DNA of 64,000 nucleotides, taken from the NCBI GenBank assembly GCA_963811055.1, contig CAWEPQ010000014.1, forward strand, positions 376,866 to 440,865, given 5' to 3'. The notes under the pieces are model-generated. The model was given only the letters and a program-made list of their open reading frames with translations, was not told the DNA's origin and ran no database searches. Shown here piece after piece: positions 15,745-24,870 of the stretch. The number at the start of each line of letters is the position of its first letter. The stretch's first letter is position 1. Both the position numbers and the translations under genes were made by a program. The DNA comes from JACVRW01 sp963811055. Lineage in GTDB: Bacteria > Actinomycetota > Thermoleophilia > Solirubrobacterales > Thermoleophilaceae.

Positions 15745-18336
15745 TTGACTCGGCGCGTACGTCTGGCCGGTGCGATCGCGCTTGCCGTCGCGGCGTTCGC
15801 GGCTGAGCCGGCTGCCGCGGCGCAGAACCTGAGCTTCCCGATCGAGCTGGGGCCGGTCGGGACCGGCGAGCTGCTGGTAGAGGACCTCGACGACGACGGG
15901 GCGCTCGATGTGGCACATGCCGGCGACCCTCTGACGACGTGGTACGGCGACGGTGCCGGCGGGTTCACCGAGGAGTCCCACGACCTCGAACTGGGGCTGT
16001 ATTTCACGCTCACGAGCGGCGACTTCGACGAGGACGGGTTCGGCGACCTGCTGACAACGCAGATCCTGACCTCGCCCATGCCGACCACGAACGTGTTCAA
16101 GCTCTTGAGCGATGGCACCGGGGGGCTCGGGGCGGCCATCTCGATCCCGGGCGCGGCGACCATGCTCAACCTCGCCACCGGCGACTTCGACGGTGACGGC
16201 AACACGGACGTTGCGGGCCCGACGATGGCGGGTGGCCCGATCCGGGTGCTTCTCGGGGACGGGGCCGGGGGCTTCGACGCCGGCGCCGACTACGCGACGG
16301 CGAAGCCCGCGGGCGGCATCGCCGTCGCGGACCTCGACGGGAACGGCCGCGACGACCTGATCGTCACCGAGCCGGACGGTGTGGCCGTGCTGCGCGCACG
16401 GACCGGTCCGCTCGCCACCAGGCCTTCGGGTGGGCTCGACCTGTTCCTAACCGAGGTGCTGGCAGCCGCGGACGACGTGCGCCAACTGACACTCGGCGAC
16501 TTCGACGCCGACGGCAAGCTCGACGTGGCGGCCACCGCCCATCACGGGCTCTACCTTTTCTACGGGGACGGGCTCGGCGGGCTCGCTGCGGGCCAGGCGG
16601 TTCCGGTCGGCTTCTTCGGGACGGTGTCCATGGTCGCCACCGGGGACTTCGGCGGCGACGCCGGCGATGACCTGGCCGTGGTGGGCGACGGCTCCGACCT
16701 CCCGGAGGAGACCCCGGCGGTGGTGTCCCTGATCCTCGGGCGCGCCGACCGCCAGCCGGTCAGCGCGGGGGTGTACGACTCAGGGCTCGACGGCGGCGGC
16801 ACGGCGTTCCTCGCGACGAGCGACCTCGACGAGGACGGCGAGGGGGACGTCGTGGTCTCGGGCTCTGGCGGCACCAACATCCTTTACGGCGACCCGATCC
16901 GGATGACGCCCGCCCTGACGCTGTTCGAGGACACGCGGGTGGACGCGATCAGCCCGCTCTACACCGTCACGGCCTCGAACCGGGACGACACCTCGCATGC
17001 CATCGGAGGCGTGGCGCTCGATGGCCTGGACGCGGACCAGTTCACGATCGCGGCCGACGCGTGCACCGGGCAGACGCTGGCGCCCGGCGCCACCTGCGCG
17101 ATCCAGCTGCGCTTCACGCCCGACGCGCCCGTGGATGCCCTGACCGCGCTCATCGTGGACAGCGACGCCGCGTCACCGCACGTGGCGCTCCTGGCGGGCA
17201 GCGCCTTTGAGGACCCGTCGCTGGACGTGACTCCGTCGAGCCTGTCGTTCGGGCCCGTGACCCCCGGAGGCGTCAGCGCCGAGCAGACCGTGACCGCCAC
17301 CAACGACGGCGATATCGAGCTCGTGATCAGCGGGGGCGGCATCGTGGGCTCGAACGAGTTCGAGGTGACCGACGACGACTGTCACCCGGTCGTGCTCGAG
17401 CCCGGCGACAGCTGCTCGGTCACGGTCAGGTTCCGTCCCGGCGACTTCGGCCCCGCCACGGGGAGCCTGCGCTTCGAGGGCACCGCGGCCAACACACCGA
17501 TCAACGTCGCCCTCAGCGGCTCCACACCGCCACTGCCGCCTAACGGGGGGCTCAGCGTGATGCCCGCCGAGCTCGACTTCGGGCGCGTGAAGCTCGGTGC
17601 CGGCGTGAGCCGGGACGTGGTCCTCCGTAACGGCACCGGCGGCATCCTGACGCTCGGCGAGCTCTTCGTGGAGCCGTACTTCGGCGGCTTCTCCGCCCGC
17701 CAGGCGGGTTGCCTCGGGTTCGGCCTGGTCGCCGGCTCCAGCTGCCGCGTGACGGTCCGTTTCACCCCGTCGCACAAGGGCGCTCACCAGGCCAACGTGT
17801 TCTTCAGGCTCCCGGGCGGCTCGCAGGTGGGCCGGTTCACCGTGAAGGGCACCGGCTTCGAGCCCCCGAAGCCGCCTCCCGTCCAGGACAAGAAGCCGCT
17901 GTCCGAGCGCGTGAAGGCGGGCATCGCCGCATGGCGCGATCGCGGGGTCGAGGGGCTGGTCAAGCGCGGCCTGCGCCTGACGAGGGTGGACGTGGTGCTG
18001 CCGGGGAGCGCGACCCTCGAGCTCAGCGCGCGGCGCGCCGGGAAGCGAATCGTCGTCGCGAAGGGCGGGCACCGGTACAAGGCCGCCGGGAAGGCGGACA
18101 TCGTGGTCAAGCCGACGAAGCGCGGCCGGGCGCTGCTGAGGGGCACGAACCAGATGAAGCTCAGCGTCAGGCTGCGATTCCGCTCGAAGGCGGGCAAGGT
18201 CACGGCCGTCACGACCACCTTCGTGCTCAGGCGCCTGACGCGTAGGGCATCCTTTGCCGCATGCTCGGCGTCGCCGGCCAGGAATCGCCCTTCGGTCTCT
18301 CCGCGTCCGCGGAGCGCCTGCTCGCCGAGCGCGTAG
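15745..18336 (+). CDS. Secreted FG-GAP/VCBS beta-propeller protein with ASH-type Ig-like domains
   Basis: About 863 residues. It has a signal peptide (ALTRRVRLAGAIALAVAAFA to AAAAQ). Seven FG-GAP-like repeats follow, with calcium-binding DxDxDG cores (DLDDDGALDVA, DFDEDGFGD, DFDGDGNTDVA, DLDGNGRDDL, DFDADGKLDVA, DFGGDAGDDLAVV, DLDEDGEGDVVV), expected to form a propeller. Three ASH/choice-of-anchor-type Ig-like domains come next (SLDVTPSSLSFGPV, LSVMPAELDFGRV and one before), then a basic C-terminal domain. TTG at 15745 follows AGGAA by 10 nt; GTG at 15703 is an alternative. The frame overruns the menF start by 76 nt, and the last 25 residues look unlike folded protein. It is probably a surface or exported binding protein; the ligand is unknown. 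Confidence 0.8.
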   Translation: MTRRVRLAGAIALAVAAFAAEPAAAAQNLSFPIELGPVGTGELLVEDLDDDGALDVAHAGDPLTTWYGDGAGGFTEESHDLELGLYFTLTSGDFDEDGFGDLLTTQILTSPMPTTNVFKLLSDGTGGLGAAISIPGAATMLNLATGDFDGDGNTDVAGPTMAGGPIRVLLGDGAGGFDAGADYATAKPAGGIAVADLDGNGRDDLIVTEPDGVAVLRARTGPLATRPSGGLDLFLTEVLAAADDVRQLTLGDFDADGKLDVAATAHHGLYLFYGDGLGGLAAGQAVPVGFFGTVSMVATGDFGGDAGDDLAVVGDGSDLPEETPAVVSLILGRADRQPVSAGVYDSGLDGGGTAFLATSDLDEDGEGDVVVSGSGGTNILYGDPIRMTPALTLFEDTRVDAISPLYTVTASNRDDTSHAIGGVALDGLDADQFTIAADACTGQTLAPGATCAIQLRFTPDAPVDALTALIVDSDAASPHVALLAGSAFEDPSLDVTPSSLSFGPVTPGGVSAEQTVTATNDGDIELVISGGGIVGSNEFEVTDDDCHPVVLEPGDSCSVTVRFRPGDFGPATGSLRFEGTAANTPINVALSGSTPPLPPNGGLSVMPAELDFGRVKLGAGVSRDVVLRNGTGGILTLGELFVEPYFGGFSARQAGCLGFGLVAGSSCRVTVRFTPSHKGAHQANVFFRLPGGSQVGRFTVKGTGFEPPKPPPVQDKKPLSERVKAGIAAWRDRGVEGLVKRGLRLTRVDVVLPGSATLELSARRAGKRIVVAKGGHRYKAAGKADIVVKPTKRGRALLRGTNQMKLSVRLRFRSKAGKVTAVTTTFVLRRLTRRASFAACSASPARNRPSVSPRPRSACSPSA

Positions 18337-19709
18337 GGCGAGCGCTCGCGCTGGTCCGCCGTAGCGGGGGCGCGGCCGTGGCCTCGGTGACCGTGCCGGT
18401 ACCGGCGGAGCTCGACCTCTCGGCGGTCGTGTTCGCGGCCCGCCGCGCGGACGACAGCTTCTTCTGCTTCGAGCAGCCCGAGCGCGACGGGTTCGTGCTC
18501 GCGGGTCTTGGGGCGGCGGTGACCGTCGAGGCCACGGGGGAGGGGCGCTTCGGCGAGACGGCCCGGCGTGTGCGCGAGCTGGCCTCACGCACGCTCGCCG
18601 ACGATCCCGGCAGCGACCCCGGCCGGCCGCCGGCGTCGGGTCCGGTGTTCGTGGGCGGCTTCGCGTTCGCCCACGACGGCGGCGGGTCCCCGGAGTGGTC
18701 GTCGCTGGCACCGGCCACGCTCGTGCTCCCGGAGGTGAGCCTGGCGCGCTACGGCGCGGAGGCGCGGATGACCCTGTGTCTCGCGGCCGGGGCCGAAGAC
18801 GAGCCCGAGGCGCTGCTGCGGCGCGCCCGCGAGCGTCTCGCCAGCCTGGCGCCGGCAAGCATGCCACTGCTCGATCCCGACCCCGTGGGGCGCACGCGTG
18901 TGGCCGGGGCCGCCCCGCCATCCCACTACGAGGCCGCGGTGGGGCGCGCCGTGGAGCGGATCGCCGCGGGGGAGCTCGAGAAGGTCGTGCTCGCCCGAGA
19001 GGTGCGCGTGCACGGCCCGCGCGACCACGACCCGGCTCCCGTGCTCGACGCGCTGCGGGCCGCGTTCCCCGCCTGCTACTGCTGGTGCGTCGGCACTCCC
19101 GAGCTGGCCTTCGTGGGCGCCAGCCCCGAGCTGCTCGTACGCCGCGACGGCGCGCGCGCCCAGACCGTGGCGCTGGCCGGCACCACTCGCCGCAGCGCGG
19201 ACCCGGCCGTGGACGACCACCTGGGCGAGCAGCTGCTGCAGAGCGCCAAGGACCGCCAGGAGCAGGCGATCGTGGCCCGTCGCATCGAGCAGACCCTCGC
19301 CCCGGTCAGCCTGTGGGTGGCCGCCGGCGACGAGCCCGCACTCGTGAAGGTGCAGAACGTCCAGCACCTGGCAACCGCGATCCGGGCACAGCTGGCGCGT
19401 CCGCTCCACGCCCTGGAGCTCGCGGGGCTGCTCCACCCGACCCCCGCGGTGGGAGGCGAGCCACGCGCCGCGGCGGAGCCTCTGATCCCGGCCCTCGAGG
19501 GGCTCGACCGCGGCTGGTACGCGGGCGCCGTGGGCTGGACCGACCTCGCCGAGGACGGCGAGTTCTGCGTGGCGCTGCGCTGCGCGCTGTTGCGCGGCCC
19601 GACCGCTCATCTGTACGCCGGATGCGGGATCGTGCGCGACTCGGTGCCGGCCGAGGAGCTCGCGGAAACCGAGGTCAAGCTGCAGGCGCTGCTCCCGCTG
19701 CTGACCTAG
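18261..19709 (+). CDS. menF: Isochorismate synthase
   Basis: Chorismate-utilising enzyme (482 residues) converting chorismate to isochorismate, the first step of menaquinone synthesis, which MenD at 29.1 kb continues. The C-terminal chorismate-binding domain shows AAGELEKVVLAREV, FVGASPELLVRRDG, AGTTRRS, HPTPAVGGEP, GWYAGAVGW and YAGCGIV. No glutaminase partner or aminotransferase context is near, so anthranilate or aminodeoxychorismate synthesis is unlikely. A salicylate- or siderophore-linked role is not supported by neighbours. ATG at 18261 lies 7 nt after CATCCT and overlaps the end of the preceding gene. Confidence 0.9.
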   Translation: MLGVAGQESPFGLSASAERLLAERVGRALALVRRSGGAAVASVTVPVPAELDLSAVVFAARRADDSFFCFEQPERDGFVLAGLGAAVTVEATGEGRFGETARRVRELASRTLADDPGSDPGRPPASGPVFVGGFAFAHDGGGSPEWSSLAPATLVLPEVSLARYGAEARMTLCLAAGAEDEPEALLRRARERLASLAPASMPLLDPDPVGRTRVAGAAPPSHYEAAVGRAVERIAAGELEKVVLAREVRVHGPRDHDPAPVLDALRAAFPACYCWCVGTPELAFVGASPELLVRRDGARAQTVALAGTTRRSADPAVDDHLGEQLLQSAKDRQEQAIVARRIEQTLAPVSLWVAAGDEPALVKVQNVQHLATAIRAQLARPLHALELAGLLHPTPAVGGEPRAAAEPLIPALEGLDRGWYAGAVGWTDLAEDGEFCVALRCALLRGPTAHLYAGCGIVRDSVPAEELAETEVKLQALLPLLT

Positions 19710-19747
19710 CTCGCACCTTCCCCCTTGTCCGATGGATGACAGGGGCA

Positions 19748-19753
19748 TAGGGT
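19748..19753 (+). promoter_or_regulatory. Putative -10 element TAGGGT
   Basis: TAGGGT lies 6 nt before the ATG at 19760 and no Shine-Dalgarno is visible, as expected for a leaderless mRNA. Confidence 0.45.
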
Positions 19754-19759
19754 CGGCCC

Positions 19760-20470
19760 ATGCTTCGCAGGCTCCGCTCGCGGCTGACCTACGCCAACGT
19801 GATGTCCACGATCGCCGTGTTCGTTGCGCTCGCGACCGGCACGGCCTACGCGGCCAACACCGTGTTCAGCACGGACATCGTCGACGGACAGGTCAAGTCC
19901 GTCGATGTGGGCAACGGCGAGATCCTGTCCGCCGATGTGAAGGACCAGAGCCTGACCACCTTCGACGTGTCGACGTTCCTTGGAGCGGACGTGGTCGACA
20001 ACACGCTCACCGGCGCGGACGTTGACGAGTCGACGCTTCGGCTGGGGGCCACGGACGTGCTGCAGGTCAACAGCCTCCCCTTCACCGCCCCGCCGGTCTT
20101 CAGCACGGCCGGTTTTTGCTACTGGGACAACTTCAACTACCCGGCCTATTCGAAGGCGATGGTCACGCGCGACAGTGCCGGCTACGTGCATCTGCAGGGA
20201 GTTGTAAGCGGGTCAGACGGGGGGACGGGTAGCGCGACCTGTGAGGGCACCGGCGCCTCGACGATCTACACGCTGCCCCCGGGCTACCGGCCCCTATCGG
20301 CAGGCGTCTTCCCGAGTCTGGCCAACTATCACGCTGGACGGATCACGGTCCATCCGGCCGGCAACGTCGCGTTCGAAACGCCGACCACAGCCGCCGATGC
20401 CCGTGTCTGGGTCACGCTTGACGGCATCAGCTTCCGCTGCTGGCCGTCGGGCCAGGACGGCTGCCCCTAG
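19760..20470 (+). CDS. Secreted protein of unknown function with pentapeptide-like N-terminal repeats
   Basis: The 236-residue protein starts MLRRLRSRLTYANVMSTIAV, a signal peptide (to about AYAA) of a kind I associate with Thermoleophilia secreted proteins. Short imperfect repeats ending in (S/T)xDV follow (VDGQVKSVDVGNGEILSADV, DQSLTTFDV, NTLTGADV). A beta-rich globular C-terminal domain comes next, with three cysteines (AGFCYWDN, SATCEGTG, SFRCWPSG) and a final C four residues later. The first visible part suggests an anchored stalk and the second a folded head domain. The function is not recognisable. It lies between menF and the mce operon on the same strand. Confidence 0.7.
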   Translation: MLRRLRSRLTYANVMSTIAVFVALATGTAYAANTVFSTDIVDGQVKSVDVGNGEILSADVKDQSLTTFDVSTFLGADVVDNTLTGADVDESTLRLGATDVLQVNSLPFTAPPVFSTAGFCYWDNFNYPAYSKAMVTRDSAGYVHLQGVVSGSDGGTGSATCEGTGASTIYTLPPGYRPLSAGVFPSLANYHAGRITVHPAGNVAFETPTTAADARVWVTLDGISFRCWPSGQDGCP

Positions 20471-20497
20471 ACCGTCAGGCCGCCCTCGGCGGCGCTG

Positions 20498-20531
20498 AGT
20501 GTGCGATGGCACACACAGTGCCGTTTGCACT
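20498..20531. promoter_or_regulatory. Imperfect inverted repeat upstream of the mce operon
   Basis: AGTGTGCGATGGCAC, a 5-nt centre (ACACA), then GTGCCGTTTGCACT. The inner TGGCAC/GTGCC and outer AGTG/CACT arms match. It sits 22 nt before the chosen mce start and overlaps the likely -35 region, so it could be an operator. It could also be the end hairpin of the upstream gene. Confidence 0.4.
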
Positions 20532-20552
20532 AGGCGTTACAACTTGAGGGTC

Positions 20553-21923
20553 GTGGGGAGCGCAGGGAGAGCGCCGGTCGCGGAAGAGGAGGGATCCAGG
20601 AGGACGCGATTGCTGGTCGCGGCTGCCCTCGCGCTGGCGCTCATCGGCATCCTGGCAGTGATCCTGCTCGGGGGGTCGAGCTACCGCGTGACAGCGCGGT
20701 TCGACAACGCCGGTCAGCTGGTGCCCGGCAACGAGGTGCGAGTGGCCGGCGCGAAGGTCGGGTCGGTCAAGGAGATCGACGTGTCGCCGGATGGTCTGGC
20801 GGAGGTGACCTTCGAGCTCGACGATGACGACTACATCCCGTTGCGGCAGGGCACCGAGGCAATCGTCAAGCTCGGCTCGCTCTCCGGCATCGCCAACCGC
20901 TACATCGACCTCCAACTCGGCCCCGACGACGGCGACGACATCGAGGACGGCGGCCGGATCGGCCCGGACGACACGCGCGCCGCGGTGGAGCTCGACCAGG
21001 TGTTCAACATCTTCGACGCGCGCACACGGCGCTCGCTTCAGGACGTCGTGGCCGGCTCGGCCACCTCACTCGAGGGACGCGGCCGGGAGCTGCGGCGCGG
21101 GATCCACTACCTGAACCCGGCGCTCTCCACCGGCGCCCGGCTGTTCGGAGTGCTGTCGCGCGACGAGCGGCTGCTCTCGCGCTTCCTCGTGGACTCCTCG
21201 GACCTCGTGACCGCCCTGGCGGAGCGGCGCCGCAACCTGCGAGGCGTGGTCTCGAACCTGGGCACCACGTTCACGGCGCTCGGCAACCAGAAGGAGGCGC
21301 TGGCCGAGTCGGTGGAGCGGCTACCGCCGTTCCTGCGACGGGCCAACACGACGTTCGTGGATCTGAGGGCCGCGCTCGACGACGTGGACCCGCTCGTGGA
21401 GGCCGCCAAGCCGGTGGCGGTCCGGCTCCAGCCGTTCCTCGCCCAGGCGCGCGGCTTCGCCCGTGACGGAGCGCCGACGATCCGCGACCTCTCGCGCACG
21501 ATCCAGGCCCCGGGTGGGGCCAACGACCTGATCGAGGCGTTCCAAAGCTTCCCGCCGCTCGCCCGGTCGGCGCTGGACGCCCGCCGGGTGAACGGGGCGG
21601 TGCGACCCGCGGCCTTCCCTGAGACCGCCACGGCGCTCCGGGCCGCCGCCCCGACGATCGCGCTCGGCCGCCCCTACACGCCCGACTTCGTGGGGTGGCT
21701 CGACGACTTCTCCACCACGGGCGCCTACGACGCGCTCGGCGAGTACTCGCGGGCCTGGATCAACCTCTCCGAGTTCCTCTACGGGCCTGGACCGAAGCTG
21801 GGGCAGTTCCGGCGCTGCCCGGGCGCGAACGAGCCGCCCGCCCCCGACAGCTCGAACGTGCTCTCGGCCTCCGAGCAGGCCACGCTCCAGTGCGACGACG
21901 CCCAGCGGTCGGTGGGCCCGTGA
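20553..21923 (+). CDS. MlaD/Mce-family substrate-binding protein 1 of 6
   Basis: A 456-residue Mce protein: a single N-terminal membrane anchor (about residues 19-39), an MlaD domain (about 44-120: VTARFDNAGQLVPGNEVRVAGAKVG and IANRYIDLQLGP), then a long helical region that in Mce complexes forms a lipid-carrying tunnel across the cell envelope. Two cysteines lie near the C-terminus (FRRCPG, LQCDDA). GTG at 20553 is chosen from several in-frame starts (TTG at 20544 is possible) because ACAACT lies 8 nt upstream. It heads a six-gene array in which every following start overlaps the previous stop. The lipid carried is unknown. Confidence 0.88.
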   Translation: MGSAGRAPVAEEEGSRRTRLLVAAALALALIGILAVILLGGSSYRVTARFDNAGQLVPGNEVRVAGAKVGSVKEIDVSPDGLAEVTFELDDDDYIPLRQGTEAIVKLGSLSGIANRYIDLQLGPDDGDDIEDGGRIGPDDTRAAVELDQVFNIFDARTRRSLQDVVAGSATSLEGRGRELRRGIHYLNPALSTGARLFGVLSRDERLLSRFLVDSSDLVTALAERRRNLRGVVSNLGTTFTALGNQKEALAESVERLPPFLRRANTTFVDLRAALDDVDPLVEAAKPVAVRLQPFLAQARGFARDGAPTIRDLSRTIQAPGGANDLIEAFQSFPPLARSALDARRVNGAVRPAAFPETATALRAAAPTIALGRPYTPDFVGWLDDFSTTGAYDALGEYSRAWINLSEFLYGPGPKLGQFRRCPGANEPPAPDSSNVLSASEQATLQCDDAQRSVGP

Positions 21924-23350
21924 AGCGCGCCGCCATCGCCGCACTCGTGCTCCTCGCGGTGGCGGGCCTGGCGCTCGCAATCGGGGCCACCGACGACGGC
22001 GACTCCGAGGGGAAGACCTACGAGATCGTGTTCGACAACGCCTTCGGGGTGGTGGACGGAGGCGACTTCAAGGTCGCCGGCGTGCGTGCGGGCACGACCA
22101 GCGATCTCCAGGTCGTGACCGGCGGGCGGCGTCCGCTGGCAGTCGTGACGGTCGAGATCACGGAGCCGGGCTTCGCGGACCTCCGCCGCGATGCGCACTG
22201 CGAGATCCGGCCGCAGTCGTTCATCGGCGAGTACTTCGTGGATTGCCAGCCCGGCAGCTCCGATGAGCAGCTTCCCGACGGCGGGCGCGTGCCCGTGGCC
22301 CAGACCAGCTCGACGATCCCGCTCGACCTGGTGAACAACATCGTTCGCCGCCCGTACGCCGACCGCCTGCGGTTGATCATCGGCGAGCTCGGCGCCGGGC
22401 TCGCAGGCCGGCCGGACGACCTCAGCGCCGTGCTGCGCCGCGCGCATCCCGGGCTGCGGGAGACCACCCAGACCCTGCGGATACTGGCTCGCCAGACCCG
22501 AACCATCGAGCGGGTGGTGGCGCGCGCGGACACCGTCGTGGGCGCGCTCTCACGGCGCAGGAGCGACGTGTCGCGCTTCGTGCGCGAGGCGGGTGGCACC
22601 GCCGCCGTGGCCGCGACGCGCAGCGGCGAGCTGGCCGCGGCATTCGACCGGCTCCCGCGCTTCCTCGGCGAGCTGGATCCCTTCATGGTCCAGCTGGGCG
22701 CGCTCTCCACCGCCCAGCAGCCCGTGCTGCGCAACCTGCGCGCCGCCGCGCCCGGTCTCGACACCTTCCTCACGCGCCTGCCCCCATTCGCGGAGAGCGG
22801 CCGCCCGGCGCTCGCGGCCCTGGGCGATGCGTCGGTGGTGGGCCGGCGTGCCGTGCGCGAGACCAGCGAGGAGCTGGAAGAGCTCCGCCGCCTGGCCAAG
22901 GAGGCGCCGGCGCTCGCCAAGCCGCTCAGGCAGCTGATCGAGAGCATCGACGACCGCAAGCGAGCCGTGGAGCCGGATCCGCGAGCCGCGGCCAGCGGCC
23001 CGCCCGCGCCCGACAAGACGCATATCTCCGGCCAGGGCGGCTTCACCGGCATGGAGGCCATCTGGAACTACTTCTTCTGGCAGACCCTCTCCACCAACGC
23101 CCTCGACGACCTCGGACACGTGCTGCGCCTGAACGTGTCCGTGGGGCCCTGCTCGACCTACTTCAATCACCGCGAGGGTCAGGAGGCCGTGTTCGACCAG
23201 TGCCGGCAATGGCTCGGACCGAACCAGCCCGCCATCAACCAGCCCGACCCCACGGCGGGCTCCGCGGCCGCCGCGACATCGGCGCAGGCCCCGGCCGTTG
23301 AAGCCGCTCCGGCAAGCGAACCCGTCCTCGATTACCTGCTGGGCCCATGA
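21920..23350 (+). CDS. MlaD/Mce-family protein 2 of 6
   Basis: A 476-residue Mce protein with an N-terminal anchor (AAIAALVLLAVAGLALAIGA), an MlaD domain (YEIVFDNAFGVVDGGDFKVAGVRAG; IGEYFVDCQPG) and a long helical segment. The cysteine-bearing C-terminal part reads VGPCSTYFNHREG and FDQCRQWLG, and a low-complexity Ala/Pro tail follows. Two extra cysteines lie in the MlaD domain (AHCEIRPQ, FVDCQPG), unlike its five paralogs. GTGA overlap with gene 1 and ATGA overlap with gene 3 indicate strict co-translation. Confidence 0.88.
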   Translation: MKRAAIAALVLLAVAGLALAIGATDDGDSEGKTYEIVFDNAFGVVDGGDFKVAGVRAGTTSDLQVVTGGRRPLAVVTVEITEPGFADLRRDAHCEIRPQSFIGEYFVDCQPGSSDEQLPDGGRVPVAQTSSTIPLDLVNNIVRRPYADRLRLIIGELGAGLAGRPDDLSAVLRRAHPGLRETTQTLRILARQTRTIERVVARADTVVGALSRRRSDVSRFVREAGGTAAVAATRSGELAAAFDRLPRFLGELDPFMVQLGALSTAQQPVLRNLRAAAPGLDTFLTRLPPFAESGRPALAALGDASVVGRRAVRETSEELEELRRLAKEAPALAKPLRQLIESIDDRKRAVEPDPRAAASGPPAPDKTHISGQGGFTGMEAIWNYFFWQTLSTNALDDLGHVLRLNVSVGPCSTYFNHREGQEAVFDQCRQWLGPNQPAINQPDPTAGSAAAATSAQAPAVEAAPASEPVLDYLLGP

Positions 23351-24870
23351 GGCGGCGCGGCGCAGCCCTCAGCGCAAGCCCGGTCCTGGTGGGTGCCGTG
23401 ACCGTGCTGGTGGCGCTCGTGGCCGTGGTGATCTCCTACAGCGCCAACGAGGGCCTCCCGTTCGTACCCACCTACCGGATCAAGGTGGAGGTGCCCAACG
23501 CGGCCAAGCTCGTGGAGGGCAATGACGTGCGCGCCGGCGGGTTCCGGATCGGCCAGGTCACGAAGATCCGTGGCGCCCGGCGGCGCGTGGACGGCGAGGT
23601 CCGCGCGATCGCCGAGCTCGAGCTGGAGCTGGACAAGAAGATGGAGCCGTTGCCGGTGGACACCACCGTCAGGATCCGGCCACGCTCGGCACTGGGCCTG
23701 AAGTACGTGGATCTGGTGCCGGGGCGGTCCGCGCGGAGCTACTTGGCCGGGGCCACCATTCCGCTCCGGGCCGGCGACACCGCGCCCGAGGACTTGGAGG
23801 ACTTCCTCTCGACCTTCCAGCCGGAGACGCGGGTGGATGCCCGCCGCACACTGGAGGGCTTCGGCAACGGGCTGGCCGGCCGCGGGCCGGCGCTCAACCG
23901 CACCATCGAGGAGCTGAGGCCCTTCCTGACCCGCCTCGAGCCCGTGATGCGCGCTCTGTCGGCCAGGCCCACCGAGCTGCGCGGGCTGTTCCCCGCGCTC
24001 GGCCAGACGCTCCGGCAGGCGGCCCCGGTGGCGGCACTCCAGGCCGCGTGGATCGCGGACATGGCCGACACGTTCGCCGCGATCGGCCGAGATCCGGTCG
24101 CACTCCAGGACACGATCGAGGAGAGCGCGCCGACGCTCGACGCCGCGATCGCCTCGTTCCAGGTCCAGACGCCCTTCCTGGCCCGCTTCGCGGACCTCTC
24201 GCGCCGCCTGCAGCCGGCCGCCGCGGAGCTGCCGCGGGCGCTGCCGCCCCTCAACCGGGCTCTGAGCGCCGGAGTGCCCGCCTTCCGCCGCACCCCCGCG
24301 CTGGCCGGCCGTCTCGACCAGCTGTTCCGCGCCGCGGAGGACCTGGGGGAGAACCCCTTCACGCTGCTGGCGCTGCGCGACCTGCGGACGACCGCCCAGA
24401 TCGCCCGGCCCGCGGTCCAGTTCGTGGCCCCCTACCAGACCGTCTGCAACTACCTCAACTACTTCTTCACGCCACTGGGTACGCACCTTTCGGAGGCCGT
24501 GCCGGGCGGCACCTCGCAGCGGATCCTCGCCAAGCTCCTCTTCGGGGGGCAGCCGAACAACCTCGGCACGACGGAGTCGAGCCGGCCGGTGGACACCCCC
24601 GGCGACCCCCACGAGGGAGCCGTACAGGCACTCCACAAGCAGCCCAACAGCCCGGCGGTGGACAGCCGCGGCCGGGCCGACTGCCAGGCCGGGCAGACGG
24701 GCTACCTCAGCCGCCTCGTGACCGACGGCCGCTATCCGCTGGAGACGGACGTGGAGGGGTTCCGCGGCGGCGGCACGCACGTGGTCTTCGATCCCGACAC
24801 GCCGGGCCGCCGGGGCGGCACCTACAAGGCGCGCGAGCTCGGCATCGGCAGCGTGGGGGCGTTGCCCTGA
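23347..24870 (+). CDS. MlaD/Mce-family protein 3 of 6
   Basis: A 507-residue Mce protein, the longest of the array. It has an N-terminal anchor (VLVGAVTVLVALVAVVISYS), an MlaD domain (YRIKVEVPNAAKLVEGNDVRAGGFRIG; LGLKYVDLVPG), a helical domain and a C-terminal part with QTVCNYLNYFFTPLG and ADCQAGQTGYLSR. The segment with a cysteine next to NYLNYFF recalls mycobacterial Mce C-termini. It is coupled on both sides by four-base or one-base stop/start overlaps. Confidence 0.88.
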   Translation: MRRRGAALSASPVLVGAVTVLVALVAVVISYSANEGLPFVPTYRIKVEVPNAAKLVEGNDVRAGGFRIGQVTKIRGARRRVDGEVRAIAELELELDKKMEPLPVDTTVRIRPRSALGLKYVDLVPGRSARSYLAGATIPLRAGDTAPEDLEDFLSTFQPETRVDARRTLEGFGNGLAGRGPALNRTIEELRPFLTRLEPVMRALSARPTELRGLFPALGQTLRQAAPVAALQAAWIADMADTFAAIGRDPVALQDTIEESAPTLDAAIASFQVQTPFLARFADLSRRLQPAAAELPRALPPLNRALSAGVPAFRRTPALAGRLDQLFRAAEDLGENPFTLLALRDLRTTAQIARPAVQFVAPYQTVCNYLNYFFTPLGTHLSEAVPGGTSQRILAKLLFGGQPNNLGTTESSRPVDTPGDPHEGAVQALHKQPNSPAVDSRGRADCQAGQTGYLSRLVTDGRYPLETDVEGFRGGGTHVVFDPDTPGRRGGTYKARELGIGSVGALP

